Assembly: GCF_001758465.1 (NCBI RefSeq)
Contig: NZ_MJIC01000006.1
Span: forward strand, 1-64,000
Length of the DNA stretch: 64,000 nucleotides
Reading direction: 5' to 3'
From: Marisediminitalea lipolytica
GTDB lineage: Bacteria > Pseudomonadota > Gammaproteobacteria > Enterobacterales > Alteromonadaceae
Positions 6,684 through 15,028 of this stretch are shown here, one piece after another. The stretch's first letter is position 1. Each line of letters opens with the position of its first letter. The notes under the pieces are model-generated. The model searched no databases and had not been told where the DNA came from. It saw nothing but the letters and a program-made list of their open reading frames with translations. The position numbers and the translations under genes were made by a program.

Positions 6684-7034
6684 ATGGATGTTGTGGATAT
6701 TAAAGCATTTGTACCCAGTAAGGATTACGCAATCTCCACAGCGTTTTACACTGAGATTGGCTTTGTGCCGTCCCCGGTTTCAGATGACTTAACGCTCTTT
6801 CAAAACGGCGATTGCCTGTTCTTTTTGCAGCGTTTTTATAACCCTTCTCTGGCGCAGAACTTTATGCTGCAAATTTGTGTGCAGGATATCGACAGTGCTT
6901 ACCAACAATGTTTGCAGTCGGTGCATAAAACCAAAATATCCAGTCTGCAGGAAGAATCATGGGGCCGCGTTTTTTATTTGTGGGGGCCAGCGGGAGAGTT
7001 GTTGCATATTACCCAGTTGCCGGACCACGATTGA
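6684..7034 (+). CDS. VOC superfamily protein
   Basis: This 116-residue VOC-fold protein starts with DIKAFVPSKDYAISTAFYTE, a typical first beta-alpha unit, and ends with WGRVFYLWGPAGELLHITQ, where E110 is in the place of the usual metal-ligand glutamate. It is shorter than glyoxalase I and lacks obvious specificity motifs, so its substrate is unknown. A weak AAGGAA ribosome binding site precedes ATG 6684. A GNAT gene follows within 21 bp and probably shares the transcript. Confidence 0.82.
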   Translation: MDVVDIKAFVPSKDYAISTAFYTEIGFVPSPVSDDLTLFQNGDCLFFLQRFYNPSLAQNFMLQICVQDIDSAYQQCLQSVHKTKISSLQEESWGRVFYLWGPAGELLHITQLPDHD

Positions 7035-7054
7035 ATTGGCGGGGAAAACGAATC

Positions 7055-7474
7055 ATGTCAGATATCGAATTTACATTTCGGGAAGTACCGCCAGCAGCGG
7101 CAGACTTTGCCGCCCTGAGAAAACAGGTTGGCTGGAAAAGTCCTGAGCTGCCCATACTGCAATTGAGCATTGAGTCCTCATTGTTCTGGGTCACGGTTTA
7201 TGCGGGAAATCAGCTTATTGGCACTGGCCGGGTGGTGGGAGATGGCGCCATGTATTTTTATATTCAGGACGTCATCGTATTGCCGGCAGTTCAAGGTGGC
7301 GGTCTCGGCTTGCAAATAATGCAGCGCATACAGGCGTATCTGGCACAAGCTTGTCAGCCGGGGACTACCGTTGCTCTTTTAGCTGCACAGGGGAAAGAGC
7401 CGTTTTATGCAAAGCTGGGGTTTACCGCCCGTGACGGCCAGTCGTTAGGCTTGGGCATGTGCAAGTTTATATAA
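7055..7474 (+). CDS. GNAT-family N-acetyltransferase
   Basis: This 139-residue acetyltransferase has YIQDVIVLPAVQGGGLGLQI, combining beta-4 with a variant acetyl-CoA loop (QGGGLG), then the C-terminal KEPFYAKLGFTARD. The upstream frame is open for another 32 codons but reads as noise and overlaps the preceding VOC gene, so ATG 7055 is used (GGGG 10 bp upstream). Substrate unknown. Confidence 0.85.
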   Translation: MSDIEFTFREVPPAAADFAALRKQVGWKSPELPILQLSIESSLFWVTVYAGNQLIGTGRVVGDGAMYFYIQDVIVLPAVQGGGLGLQIMQRIQAYLAQACQPGTTVALLAAQGKEPFYAKLGFTARDGQSLGLGMCKFI

Positions 7475-7527
7475 GCCGTGGCCCTTAGCAGTGGGCATGT
7501 GTTGCTGTTATTTTCCCGGGGAGGCAA

Positions 7528-7644
7528 ATGTTTAAGTTTATCGTAATGCTGCTAGTCGCGTATTTTGCTGTCGGGGCCACTGACCGCCACAGACAGCAAC
7601 AAGATGTTGGCAAGACCAACACCAGGTTTAAGGGAATATTATGA
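7528..7644 (+). CDS. 38-residue predicted membrane-anchored peptide
   Basis: This short frame begins at ATG 7528 after a GGGGAGG ribosome binding site 6 bp upstream. It encodes a hydrophobic N-terminus (MFKFIVMLLVAYFAVGA) and a polar tail (TDRHRQQQDVGKTNTRFKG). Its stop overlaps the start of the next acetyltransferase gene in an ATGA arrangement, so it is translationally coupled. The strong ribosome binding site and coupling support its being real; alternatively it is only a leader. No family recognised. Confidence 0.5.
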   Translation: MFKFIVMLLVAYFAVGATDRHRQQQDVGKTNTRFKGIL

Positions 7645-8096
7645 ACATTCGTCAGGCTCACGCCGAAGATGTGCCGCACATTGCTGGACTGGTTAATTCG
7701 TTAACCAGTTTTATGGTTAGTAAAGGGTCGTCGGCAGTGCCAGCCTGGTTAATTAACACGTTAACGGTTCCGGCATTTAAACAACGAATGAGTGATGCTC
7801 ACTATGTTCATCTGGTATGTTGTGATGATAAGGCGATCCTGGGTTACCTGGCATTAAAAGGCGGCGATCATCTCTACCACTTATTTGTGAATCAGTCGCA
7901 TCATGGTCAGGGCATTGCGCGAAAATTATGGGGCACGGTACAGCAACAGCAAAAGCTAGCGGGCAGGGTGATAGTACGCGCATCTTTGTTTGCGGTGCCG
8001 GTTTATCAGCGTCTGGGGTTTCAGCTTGCTGGACCGCAGGAGCATTACGACGGGCTGGATTTTCAGCCGATGGTTTATTTTAAAGCCGTGAATTAA
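7641..8096 (+). CDS. GNAT-family N-acetyltransferase
   Basis: This 151-residue acetyltransferase starts with the usual MNIRQAHAEDVPHIAGLV. It has LYHLFVNQSHHGQGIARKLW with the pyrophosphate-binding HHGQGIA loop at about residues 89-95, and ends with VPVYQRLGFQLAGPQE and a final PMVYF strand. It is coupled to the 38-residue frame upstream through an ATGA overlap. Substrate unknown. Confidence 0.88.
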   Translation: MNIRQAHAEDVPHIAGLVNSLTSFMVSKGSSAVPAWLINTLTVPAFKQRMSDAHYVHLVCCDDKAILGYLALKGGDHLYHLFVNQSHHGQGIARKLWGTVQQQQKLAGRVIVRASLFAVPVYQRLGFQLAGPQEHYDGLDFQPMVYFKAVN

Positions 8097-8182
8097 CCCG
8101 CGTTTTATGGGATAGTCTAACAATATCAATGCAGTATGTGCCTGTTGGTGGCCATCTGCGCGGCGAAAACAAGGGGGCATTC

Positions 8183-8935
8183 GTGTTTGTAAAACGATTA
8201 TTCGTGTTGGTCACGCTGCTGTCACTTACTGCCTGTGCTGTGCAACCAGCTAAGATGGCTCCGGTGGATTACGTTTACGAACCTCCGGTCAAAATCGGCT
8301 TTGTTTCAATGATTTCAGAACGGCCTACTCATCAGCATACGGGTTATACCGTGTTTGGCAATTTTGTCAGGGATCTGGATGTTAAGTGGCAGCTCAATGA
8401 CTATATTTTTACGACATTGGCGCAAACCTTTAAGCAGCAAAAAGGTTATGAACTGGTAAACCTGAGTGCGGATCCGGCGGCGGTGCGACTTTTTGATAAC
8501 GACAATCTGGTGCGTGTAGAGGGCGAGATTGCTAACGCCAACCCACAGGAATTACAAAGTATTGTAAACGCGTTAAATGAGCCGGATCTTGATGCCATTG
8601 TGGTGGTAAGGTCGCTTAAAGTGTTTTACAACAAAAATCTGGAAGTCATTAAATCTTCTATGGGCGAGCCGGGTGATCACGGGTTTAAAAGCCAGGCGGG
8701 TGTAGGTATGACGTTTAACTCTGCTATCGGCATTAACTTTTTTAGTGTTGCCCCCAAAGCGCATTACGTTGGCTGGCAGTACCTTGGTCTTATTGGTCAG
8801 CCGGTTAGCCCTGAGCCTGCCGACTACGAAAATCTGACCGAACAGGAACTGAAAAGCTACGAGAAGCAACTGAAGGATAATATCAAGCTTAAACTGCAGT
8901 CCTTTGTCGGACTGGCCCCGGGTATTGCGCCATAA
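8183..8935 (+). CDS. Hypothetical outer-membrane or periplasmic lipoprotein
   Basis: This 250-residue protein has a clear lipoprotein signal: a basic start (VKR), a hydrophobic core and the lipobox LTAC with C18 as the lipidated cysteine. GTG 8183 is chosen over an earlier frame opening because an AAGGGGG lies 5 bp before it and the signal peptide then begins correctly. The residue after the cysteine is not aspartate, so export to the outer membrane is expected. The remainder is soluble and not recognised. Confidence 0.75.
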   Translation: MFVKRLFVLVTLLSLTACAVQPAKMAPVDYVYEPPVKIGFVSMISERPTHQHTGYTVFGNFVRDLDVKWQLNDYIFTTLAQTFKQQKGYELVNLSADPAAVRLFDNDNLVRVEGEIANANPQELQSIVNALNEPDLDAIVVVRSLKVFYNKNLEVIKSSMGEPGDHGFKSQAGVGMTFNSAIGINFFSVAPKAHYVGWQYLGLIGQPVSPEPADYENLTEQELKSYEKQLKDNIKLKLQSFVGLAPGIAP

Positions 8936-9041
8936 TTGGGTGTAATACTGTTTAGAGCTGGCTCGACTGGTTATCTTACTTATATGGATAACGTTTTATA
9001 GAGCGTCGAAATTTCACTATTATCAAAAAGGAGATTGAGTA

Positions 9042-9293
9042 GTGGATAATCAACCCCGCTTACGGGTACTTACCCGCAGCAGGCATGCCATGATCGCCGG
9101 CGTATGTGCCGGATTGGCAGAGCATTATCATTTACGTAAAAATGGTCCGCGATTCGTCTTTGTTCTGTTTTCCTGCTTTTTTGCCATTCCGGTTTTAATT
9201 TACTGTGTTTTGTGGCTAATCTTACCGCAGGAAACGCTGCTGCATTCAGTGCGGGCAGATGTACAAAGACGCGCGAATTCAATCCGCCGTTAG
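9042..9293 (+). CDS. PspC-domain membrane protein
   Basis: This 83-residue protein matches the PspC domain: LRVLTRSRHAMIAGVCAGLA, EHYHLRKN and a single hydrophobic helix (about 37-63) ending LILPQE. PspC-type proteins sense envelope stress through PspA/PspB, but no other psp gene is nearby, so this is an orphan domain protein and a role in the Psp response cannot be assumed. Start GTG 9042 follows AAGGAGA. Confidence 0.85.
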   Translation: MDNQPRLRVLTRSRHAMIAGVCAGLAEHYHLRKNGPRFVFVLFSCFFAIPVLIYCVLWLILPQETLLHSVRADVQRRANSIRR

Positions 9294-9333
9294 CGTGGCG
9301 GAATAGTTAACCAGATAAAGGCATGTTGTCGTA

Positions 9334-9882
9334 GTGGAAATTGTTTTAGTACGCCATGGAAAACCGGTCAATTCGATAAACAGCAGGGTAGATTCTGCGG
9401 GTTTTGCAAAATGGGTCAGGCGTTACAATCATTCGGTGGTCAGTGACTTTAGCCGCCCCCAGCCCGGGGTTATGCAGGCATTTGCTCACCATTACCGTGT
9501 CGCCAGTGACCTGCCCAGGGCGGTGCACAGTTGTGTTATTGCAACAGGTCAGGCTCCTCAGAGTGTATCTAAGCTGTATCGGGAGATGGAAATCCCACGG
9601 TATAAGCTACCGTTTTCAATGCGGGCCTGGTCCTGGGTTTATCTGAACCGATTGCTATGGGTAGCGGGCAAGCCCGGTCCTTTTGAGTCTTATCAGGAGG
9701 CCAGGGAACGCGCCCGGGAAGCGACTGAGAGTTTAGTTTCGCTGGCCGAAACCCATGAACAGGTTGTGTTATTTGCTCATGGTTTTTTTAATTTACACCT
9801 GCGACGTTACCTGCAACAGGCCGGTTGGCAATTACAGGAAAAATCCGGCAAGTTCTGGGGCGTTACCCGGCTTTGCCGGTAG
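9334..9882 (+). CDS. Histidine phosphatase superfamily protein
   Basis: This 182-residue protein opens with VEIVLVRHGKP, the RHG signature of histidine phosphatases (nucleophile H8), and has the second-half histidine in VVLFAHGFFNLHLRRYL, about residues 145-160. The central arginine is plausibly in SDLPRAVHS. The substrate is unknown. The start is GTG 9334. It stands alone between PspC and a membrane-protein gene. Confidence 0.8.
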   Translation: MEIVLVRHGKPVNSINSRVDSAGFAKWVRRYNHSVVSDFSRPQPGVMQAFAHHYRVASDLPRAVHSCVIATGQAPQSVSKLYREMEIPRYKLPFSMRAWSWVYLNRLLWVAGKPGPFESYQEARERAREATESLVSLAETHEQVVLFAHGFFNLHLRRYLQQAGWQLQEKSGKFWGVTRLCR

Positions 9883-10000
9883 ATGTCAGGGGTAAAACAC
9901 GCTGTCATATTCGGTAACAAATCGGCCATTGTGACAATCGTCGAAGCCTTTTAAAGTGGCCATCAATGGTCAAAACGGTTTAATTATCCGGGATAACTGA

Positions 10001-10378
10001 ATGCGCCTGATACACTGGATGTACCTTGGTTTGTTATTTGTTCCTGCGTTATTTCATTTATGGAGCAAAATTGCCGCTGATAGTGGTGGCCTGGCGAGTC
10101 GCTATGCCCCTTTGCTCGCTACAGTATTACTGGCTGGCATTGTTATAGGCTGGGTTAACCAAAAGACCTGGCTGCGCCGCGGTTTCTGGCGGTTCAGCTT
10201 TTGGTTGCTAGCCGTGCTTTTAGCTCTGGTTGTTATTTATTGCCTGATTAGCCTGATGTCAGGTACCGGCGGCGTCTGGTTGGTCTGGTTACTGCTGGGC
10301 GTCATCGTTATGTTACCGGCCATGTGGTGTCTCTGGCGCTATTCGGCCCGGTCAAATAGCTGCTGGGAGCGCCGTTAA
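10001..10378 (+). CDS. Hypothetical inner-membrane protein
   Basis: This 125-residue protein is hydrophobic throughout, with about four membrane segments (near 4-18, 36-53, 62-84 and 89-110) and a basic C-terminus. No catalytic or family motif is recognised. It starts at ATG 10001 without a strong ribosome binding site (GGGATAAC upstream). Confidence 0.6.
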   Translation: MRLIHWMYLGLLFVPALFHLWSKIAADSGGLASRYAPLLATVLLAGIVIGWVNQKTWLRRGFWRFSFWLLAVLLALVVIYCLISLMSGTGGVWLVWLLLGVIVMLPAMWCLWRYSARSNSCWERR

Positions 10379-10417
10379 AGGGTACCCGATATACTGTAAG
10401 CAACAAGGATGGCAGTG

Positions 10418-10522
10418 ATGAGCTATCAGTCTTTCATCTGTAAAAATTCGGCAGGTTTGCCTGTTTTTCCCGAGTCACGGGCCATGGATGACACCGCCAG
10501 CATTGCTACTGCGTTGCAGTAA
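10418..10522 (+). CDS. Possible 34-residue peptide
   Basis: A short frame from ATG 10418, with AAGGA 11 bp upstream, encodes a soluble 34-residue peptide (MSYQSFICKNSAGLPVFPES and onward). It fills most of the gap between the membrane-protein gene and the M15 peptidase gene. Only the ribosome binding site and codon use support it, so it may be chance. Confidence 0.25.
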   Translation: MSYQSFICKNSAGLPVFPESRAMDDTASIATALQ

Positions 10523-10631
10523 GGCCAGCGCGCAATTATTCAGGCTGGTATGAGGCTGTACACTCAGGGTTACTTTGCTTACTCTGGGATAAAGCGGTTA
10601 CTAATCAATTATATTGTGCGTGAGTAGGGAT

Positions 10632-11456
10632 ATGAAAAAATCACAGCTAAAACTGGTTCAGTCACAGTTAAAAGAAAAGGGATTATATGCAGGCGGGCTG
10701 GATGGTCTGTCGGGGCCCAAAACCAATGCAGCCGTACAGCAGTATTTAACCTCACAGAGCGAATGGATAAGCAGCCAACACTGGACTGGCTGGAGTAATG
10801 CGCGAAAAAGAGTGACTGCATTGCAACTGTTGGCCCGGGAGAAACAAATCGACGTAGGCCTGATTGATGGCTTTTACGGCCCGCAAACTGATTCGGCAGC
10901 AGAGCTGCTGCAACAACTGGTTAATCACGGCACCATTGGCCGACAATTTAGTGATATTGTGCCGGTTCAGCAAAATCCCCATCAGTTTCCGCCGGAGGAT
11001 ACGACCAGTCTTAATGCGTATTATGGTCAGCCGGGGAATATTCCGCTCACCCGGGTTGAGTGCCCCTGGTTGCTACGACTGGATTGGGATTTATCCACAA
11101 GCACCAGGCTTATCAGTATTCATGAAAAGCTGAGCGACAGCCTGATAAAAGTGCTGAACGAAATTTATGCGTACTATGGCGAGGCGGGCATTCAACGCTA
11201 CGGCTTAAATCGTTACGGCGGCAGCTATAACCATCGTACTAAAAGAGGCAGTACTACAGCCTGGTCAACCCATGCCTGGGGCATTGCGATAGATTGGTTT
11301 CCGTCACAGAACAAAATGAACTGGCGCAGCGACAGGGCGAGTCTGGCCGATCCGGAACTGGATTTTTGGTGGGAAGCCTGGGAACGCGAGGGTTGGTTGA
11401 GTCTGGGGCGGTGTGAAGATCGCGACTGGATGCATGTGCAGGCGGCTAAGCGTTAA
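10632..11456 (+). CDS. Peptidoglycan-binding M15 peptidase (endolysin-like)
   Basis: This 274-residue protein has two peptidoglycan-binding repeats (about 8-39 and 63-93, each with GLxDGxxGPxT) followed by a C-terminal M15-type domain. The zinc ligands are visible as H214 and D221 in STHAWGIAIDW and H268 in DWMHVQ. The family cleaves the D-Ala or L-Ala-D-Glu bonds of cell wall peptides. No signal peptide is present, so it is either a cytoplasmic enzyme released by lysis, as with phage endolysins, or exported by another route. ATG 10632 is preferred; TTG 10614 and GTG 10620 are alternatives in the same frame. No phage genes are adjacent. Confidence 0.8.
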   Translation: MKKSQLKLVQSQLKEKGLYAGGLDGLSGPKTNAAVQQYLTSQSEWISSQHWTGWSNARKRVTALQLLAREKQIDVGLIDGFYGPQTDSAAELLQQLVNHGTIGRQFSDIVPVQQNPHQFPPEDTTSLNAYYGQPGNIPLTRVECPWLLRLDWDLSTSTRLISIHEKLSDSLIKVLNEIYAYYGEAGIQRYGLNRYGGSYNHRTKRGSTTAWSTHAWGIAIDWFPSQNKMNWRSDRASLADPELDFWWEAWEREGWLSLGRCEDRDWMHVQAAKR

Positions 11457-11550
11457 AGACAAACGGGTAACCACTAAGGACGATTGGTTTTCCCGTCGGC
11501 CCGGCGCCGTGTTTAACTGGTGACACTCAAAATTAAGAAGACAAATCAAA

Positions 11551-11856
11551 ATGAACAACACTCACCGACAACAGCTTATCGATACCAGTTGGGCGCTGCA
11601 CAGCGACGTAGAGAATGCGTATCTGGCGCATCCTGCCAGTAAAGGGGCTGACGACTGGCAGGAAAAACAACGTTTATTGCTGGCAGACATGGCCATTCAT
11701 TTACTGCAAACCGCGCTGAAGCCCGGCGAGCTACCGCTGGATAAGCTGCAAAATAACCTGCACGCAATATTAACTATCAGTGACCAGTTCTTACCCCAGG
11801 CGGGCCTGAAAAAGGCAACTGAAGGTATTTACCAGTCTTCAGGGGATAATGCCTGA
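11551..11856 (+). CDS. Hypothetical protein
   Basis: This 101-residue soluble protein has no recognised domain, signal or membrane segment. Predicted content is mostly helical, with two amphipathic stretches (QEKQRLLLADMAIHLLQTAL and LDKLQNNLHAILTI) that could pack as a small bundle. The start ATG 11551 has no strong ribosome binding site. Its neighbours give no functional clue. Confidence 0.5.
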   Translation: MNNTHRQQLIDTSWALHSDVENAYLAHPASKGADDWQEKQRLLLADMAIHLLQTALKPGELPLDKLQNNLHAILTISDQFLPQAGLKKATEGIYQSSGDNA

Positions 11857-11984
11857 GCCAAAGTGAGTCGCCGACCTAGCCACCACGAATAGATCTGATT
11901 TCTCACCAGCAAAAAGATATAGTTTGCACTGCATAAGCGCTATCGCTATGGTAAACCTCCTTGTGATCCAGAATTGAGAAACCG

Positions 11985-12377
11985 ATGAAAAATTGGCGAG
12001 TTACCGCGTTACTTGGCTTATTGTTCTGGGCCAGTTTATCACTGGCTGGTGAGCCCACGGCTAATGAACCAGTGCGTCATATCGTGGTATTTAAATACAA
12101 AACGGGCAGTACCGAACAGCAAATTCAGCAGGTTACTAACGCATTTCGGGCGCTTAAAGATAAAATACCGGGCATTTTGAGCTTTGAATATGGGGTTAAT
12201 AACAGCCCCGAGGGGCTCGATCAGGGATTTAGTCATATCTATCAGCTGACCTTTGTTGATGCCGCAGCCCGGGATAGTTATCTGCCTCATCCTAAACATA
12301 CAGAGTTTGGTGAATTGCTGGCTGAACTGGGCATTCTGGAGAGTGTGTTTGTGGTGGATTACGCCATAAATCCCTGA
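11985..12377 (+). CDS. Dabb (stress-responsive alpha/beta-barrel) domain protein, exported
   Basis: This 130-residue protein starts with a Sec signal peptide (LLGLLFWASLSLAG, likely cleaved after residue 22). The Dabb domain then follows: VRHIVVFKYKTGST, a central PGILSFEYG and a C-terminal PHPKHTEFGELLAEL. Dabb proteins form dimeric ferredoxin-like barrels with diverse roles. Exported versions are common in marine bacteria, but the substrate here is unknown. Confidence 0.85.
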   Translation: MKNWRVTALLGLLFWASLSLAGEPTANEPVRHIVVFKYKTGSTEQQIQQVTNAFRALKDKIPGILSFEYGVNNSPEGLDQGFSHIYQLTFVDAAARDSYLPHPKHTEFGELLAELGILESVFVVDYAINP

Positions 12378-12474
12378 TTACAATTGTGAAGCTTAGAGCC
12401 TGAGTGGTTTGTATTGCGTCAGGTTATTCACTAGAGTAAAGGGTATTGATCCCAGCCGTAAAAGGATAAACAGA

Positions 12475-13347
12475 GTGGCAAACAAAACAATGGCAATGTG
12501 CGCCTTCCTGAGCGTTCTGGTCAGTCAGTCGGCAGTGGCTGCTTATTCCTCTATTGTTGAGGCCCGGGGAATGAGTTGTGACAGCTCGTCGGGTGATGCC
12601 GGGCTGATGCAACTGGCGCTTACTGATGCCAGACGCAATGCGGCAGAAACCGTGCAAACCTCGGTAGACAGTTACAGTAAGGTTGAGAATTACGCCGTGG
12701 TTGAAGATTTAATCAAGTCTTATTCCAATGCGTCAGTACAAACCCTGCAAGTGCTTTCTCAGCAACGCGATGAGGGCTGTTTAACGGTTACCATCAGAGC
12801 CGAAGTGACGCCAGAGAAAAATATCGATCAGCAGTTTGTCAGCGAGGAATTACTGGCCGATCCGACTATTCCGCTGACGGTAAAATTATGGCTGAGTAAA
12901 AATCAGTATGCAGTGGGCGAGCAGGTCAGGATATACATAAAAGCCAATAAGCCGTTTTTTGGCCGCCTGGTTTATACCATGCTCGATGGTACAAAAGTAC
13001 AATTGTTACCCAACCCTTATCGCAGTGAACATCATTTTCAGGGACAGGTACTTTACCAGGTGCCGGATGCCAACGACGATTTCTTGCTGGAGGTGACGCC
13101 TCCGCTGGGCGCCGAACAGCTCACGCTGTACGCCAGTACTCATCCATTAGGTGAGCTGGCGAAAACCTCCGCATCGGGAATGTACTTACTGAATAATAAT
13201 CCGTCGGTGGCAGAGGTAGGTCAGCGTACCCGCGGAATTAAAATTAAAGCGGCAGCACCACCAACGGCCCAGGCAACAAGCCCGGCGAAGCAAGTCGATG
13301 TGGCCGAATTTGCTGAAGTATCCACAAAGGTGATGATCACCTTGTAA
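12475..13347 (+). CDS. Exported DUF4384-domain protein
   Basis: This 290-residue protein has a Sec signal peptide (VANKTMAMCAFLSVLVSQSA). A helical N-terminal domain with a conserved-looking Cys pair (CDSSSGDAG and RDEGCLTV) precedes a DUF4384-like domain from about residue 130 (LTVKLWLSKNQYAVGEQVRI, then YTMLDGTKVQLLPNPY). DUF4384 often occurs in surface-associated or regulatory exported proteins. The GTG start at 12475 follows AAAGG and places the signal peptide at the N-terminus; a longer frame from 12409 would not. Confidence 0.7.
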   Translation: MANKTMAMCAFLSVLVSQSAVAAYSSIVEARGMSCDSSSGDAGLMQLALTDARRNAAETVQTSVDSYSKVENYAVVEDLIKSYSNASVQTLQVLSQQRDEGCLTVTIRAEVTPEKNIDQQFVSEELLADPTIPLTVKLWLSKNQYAVGEQVRIYIKANKPFFGRLVYTMLDGTKVQLLPNPYRSEHHFQGQVLYQVPDANDDFLLEVTPPLGAEQLTLYASTHPLGELAKTSASGMYLLNNNPSVAEVGQRTRGIKIKAAAPPTAQATSPAKQVDVAEFAEVSTKVMITL

Positions 13348-13387
13348 TGAGTTAGTCATGAAGTTAAGTCCGCAGGTTTGGCAACGG

Positions 13388-13729
13388 CTAAAACTGAGTA
13401 CAGGCAAAGGTAACTAAGCCAAATACCACAACGCCGAGAAACACTGGCTTACCCAGTGTCCGGCTGCGGTACCATGCAACAAAGGTGGTGATGCAACCCG
13501 CTAGTGTTGCCACTGCGCCTATCCAGTCATGACGCACCGGAACCAGAGACACGCCAAACATAGCCGCAATCATCAGCGGGCCGAGCAGGCCGAGCCAGGT
13601 GGGTAAGGTTTTGTCTTCATTGTTATTTTGCCTGGCCAGATGGCGGCGAGTCCAGATGAGGGGCAAGGCACGAATGGCAAAGGTACCCACAGAGCACAGT
13701 AAAATAACAATCCAGCTGTTAGCTTCCAT
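13388..13729 (-). CDS. azlD: AzlD-family branched-chain amino acid exporter subunit
   Basis: This 113-residue protein has four likely membrane helices and fits AzlD, the small subunit of AzlCD-type exporters (YgaH in E. coli). The early segment FAIRALPLIW is characteristic. With AzlC it should export branched-chain or related amino acids. It overlaps the 3' end of azlC by 11 bp, so it is coupled. Confidence 0.85.
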   Translation of the reverse strand: MEANSWIVILLCSVGTFAIRALPLIWTRRHLARQNNNEDKTLPTWLGLLGPLMIAAMFGVSLVPVRHDWIGAVATLAGCITTFVAWYRSRTLGKPVFLGVVVFGLVTFACTQF

Positions 13730-14450
13730 GGCTATTTCCCCGCTTGGTACTCAGGGCATTAAGCGCATAATACGCCAGTGCGCCTGAGGCGGCGGCTACC
13801 GGAATAGCTGCATTGGTAAACTGCAATAACGCCAGTACCAACGCCAGGGTAATGGTGATCATCAGTACTATTATCCATAGTGCCGAGGTAAATCGCGGGG
13901 CGATCAGTACCAAAAAAAGGGCTGGTAGTGCAAAAGGCATTACTTCACCCAATAGCGGCCATTGTTGCGTGAGGCCAGCACCAGCCACTGCTCCCAGCAT
14001 AGTGCCAAGAACCCAGCTGGACCAGGCCAGTATTGCTGCGCCAGTGTACCACCCCCGCCGCTGAACCAGTGGTATCGCAGGCAAACGGTGATGAGCCAGG
14101 GCGAAAACCTGATCAGTTAAACCATGCATCAATGCAATCCAGCTGCGCCCAGGCGGCAATAAAGGCGTTAAATTGGGCGCGTAAACCACATGACGGGCGT
14201 TGATTAAAAGGGTCATCACAACCACCAGCCACAGTGACGCGCCACTGGCTAGCATTGCAACCATTAAAAACTGTGAGGCCCCGGCATAGATTAATGCGGA
14301 TATTGCCGTGGCTTCCCACACACTAAAATTGGCCTGGGTCGCGATAAGCCCGAAGGATATCGCTACCGGAATATAGCCGCCCAGCAATGGCATGGCATCA
14401 CGCATGCCCTGAATCCAGGCTGGTGACGAGGAAGCGAAAGGCTCAGTCAT
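13719..14450 (-). CDS. azlC: AzlC-family branched-chain amino acid exporter subunit
   Basis: This 243-residue protein has about seven membrane helices and AzlC features: GMRDAMPLLGGYIPVAISFGL near the start and LMTLLINARHVVYAPNLTPL in the middle. AzlC is the large subunit of AzlCD exporters (YgaZ in E. coli). It overlaps the HTH/cupin regulator gene by 8 bp and azlD by 11 bp, forming a three-gene minus-strand operon. The exported amino acid cannot be read from sequence. Confidence 0.9.
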   Translation of the reverse strand: MTEPFASSSPAWIQGMRDAMPLLGGYIPVAISFGLIATQANFSVWEATAISALIYAGASQFLMVAMLASGASLWLVVVMTLLINARHVVYAPNLTPLLPPGRSWIALMHGLTDQVFALAHHRLPAIPLVQRRGWYTGAAILAWSSWVLGTMLGAVAGAGLTQQWPLLGEVMPFALPALFLVLIAPRFTSALWIIVLMITITLALVLALLQFTNAAIPVAAASGALAYYALNALSTKRGNSHGS

Positions 14451-14973
14451 GGGCAGTGACCTTATGATAAATAATGGTAATTAAAAAGGCTGCACCGTGC
14501 TCAGCGGTTCGGTACAGGTGGGGCTGATCGGCAACAAAGGTACAGGTTTCTCCGGCGGTCAGGCGCTTTAGCTTATCCATGGTGCCGACTTCCAGCTCAC
14601 CACGGATAAGGGTGATTGACTCGCTGGTGCCCGGCCCATGGGCTTCAGCGATGCGTTCCATGTCCGGGGCGATGGACATCCAGTAGGCATCGACACCCGG
14701 GTTGTCCTGCCCCTGATCGATGAGTCGTACCTCAATACCCGATTCGTCCAACTGCCTGGTGACCGGTGCAACCAGTGCACTGAAGGGCACATTCAGCTGC
14801 ACGGCCAGGCGCCAGATAGTGTCCAGAGTAGGGTTGCCGTTTCCTTGTTCCAGTCGTGACAGATTAGATTTGGCAATGCCTGCATCGGCTGCTAGCTGCG
14901 AGAGCGACAGGCCTCGTTCATGGCGAAGTTGCTGTAAATGCTGTCCGAGCAAAAGTAGAGACGATTTGTCCAT
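14443..14973 (-). CDS. XRE-HTH/cupin transcriptional regulator
   Basis: This 176-residue protein has an N-terminal XRE helix-turn-helix (about residues 12-65: LRHERGLSLSQLAADAGIAK and SNLSRLEQGNGNPTLDT) and a C-terminal cupin effector domain (about 100-170) with the beta-barrel strand pattern GTSESITLIRGELEV. Proteins of this architecture are frequently located before AzlCD genes and repress or tune them. It is the first gene of the operon, and a palindrome 20 bp upstream is the likely self-operator. Confidence 0.88.
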   Translation of the reverse strand: MDKSSLLLLGQHLQQLRHERGLSLSQLAADAGIAKSNLSRLEQGNGNPTLDTIWRLAVQLNVPFSALVAPVTRQLDESGIEVRLIDQGQDNPGVDAYWMSIAPDMERIAEAHGPGTSESITLIRGELEVGTMDKLKRLTAGETCTFVADQPHLYRTAEHGAAFLITIIYHKVTAHD

Positions 14974-14992
14974 GCTGAATTAAAAAGCTTAA

Positions 14993-15028
14993 TTGTTCTA
15001 TATATCGAACGTTCTATATAAGGAACAA
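14993..15028. promoter_or_regulatory. Probable operator/promoter of the azlCD operon
   Basis: This 36-bp imperfect palindrome has outer arms TTGTTC (14993-14998) and GAACAA (15023-15028) around a central GAACGTTC (15007-15014). The repeated GTTCTATATA (14995-15004 and 15011-15020) shows two half-sites 16 bp apart. It lies just upstream of the regulator start on the minus strand and may overlap its promoter. Confidence 0.6.
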
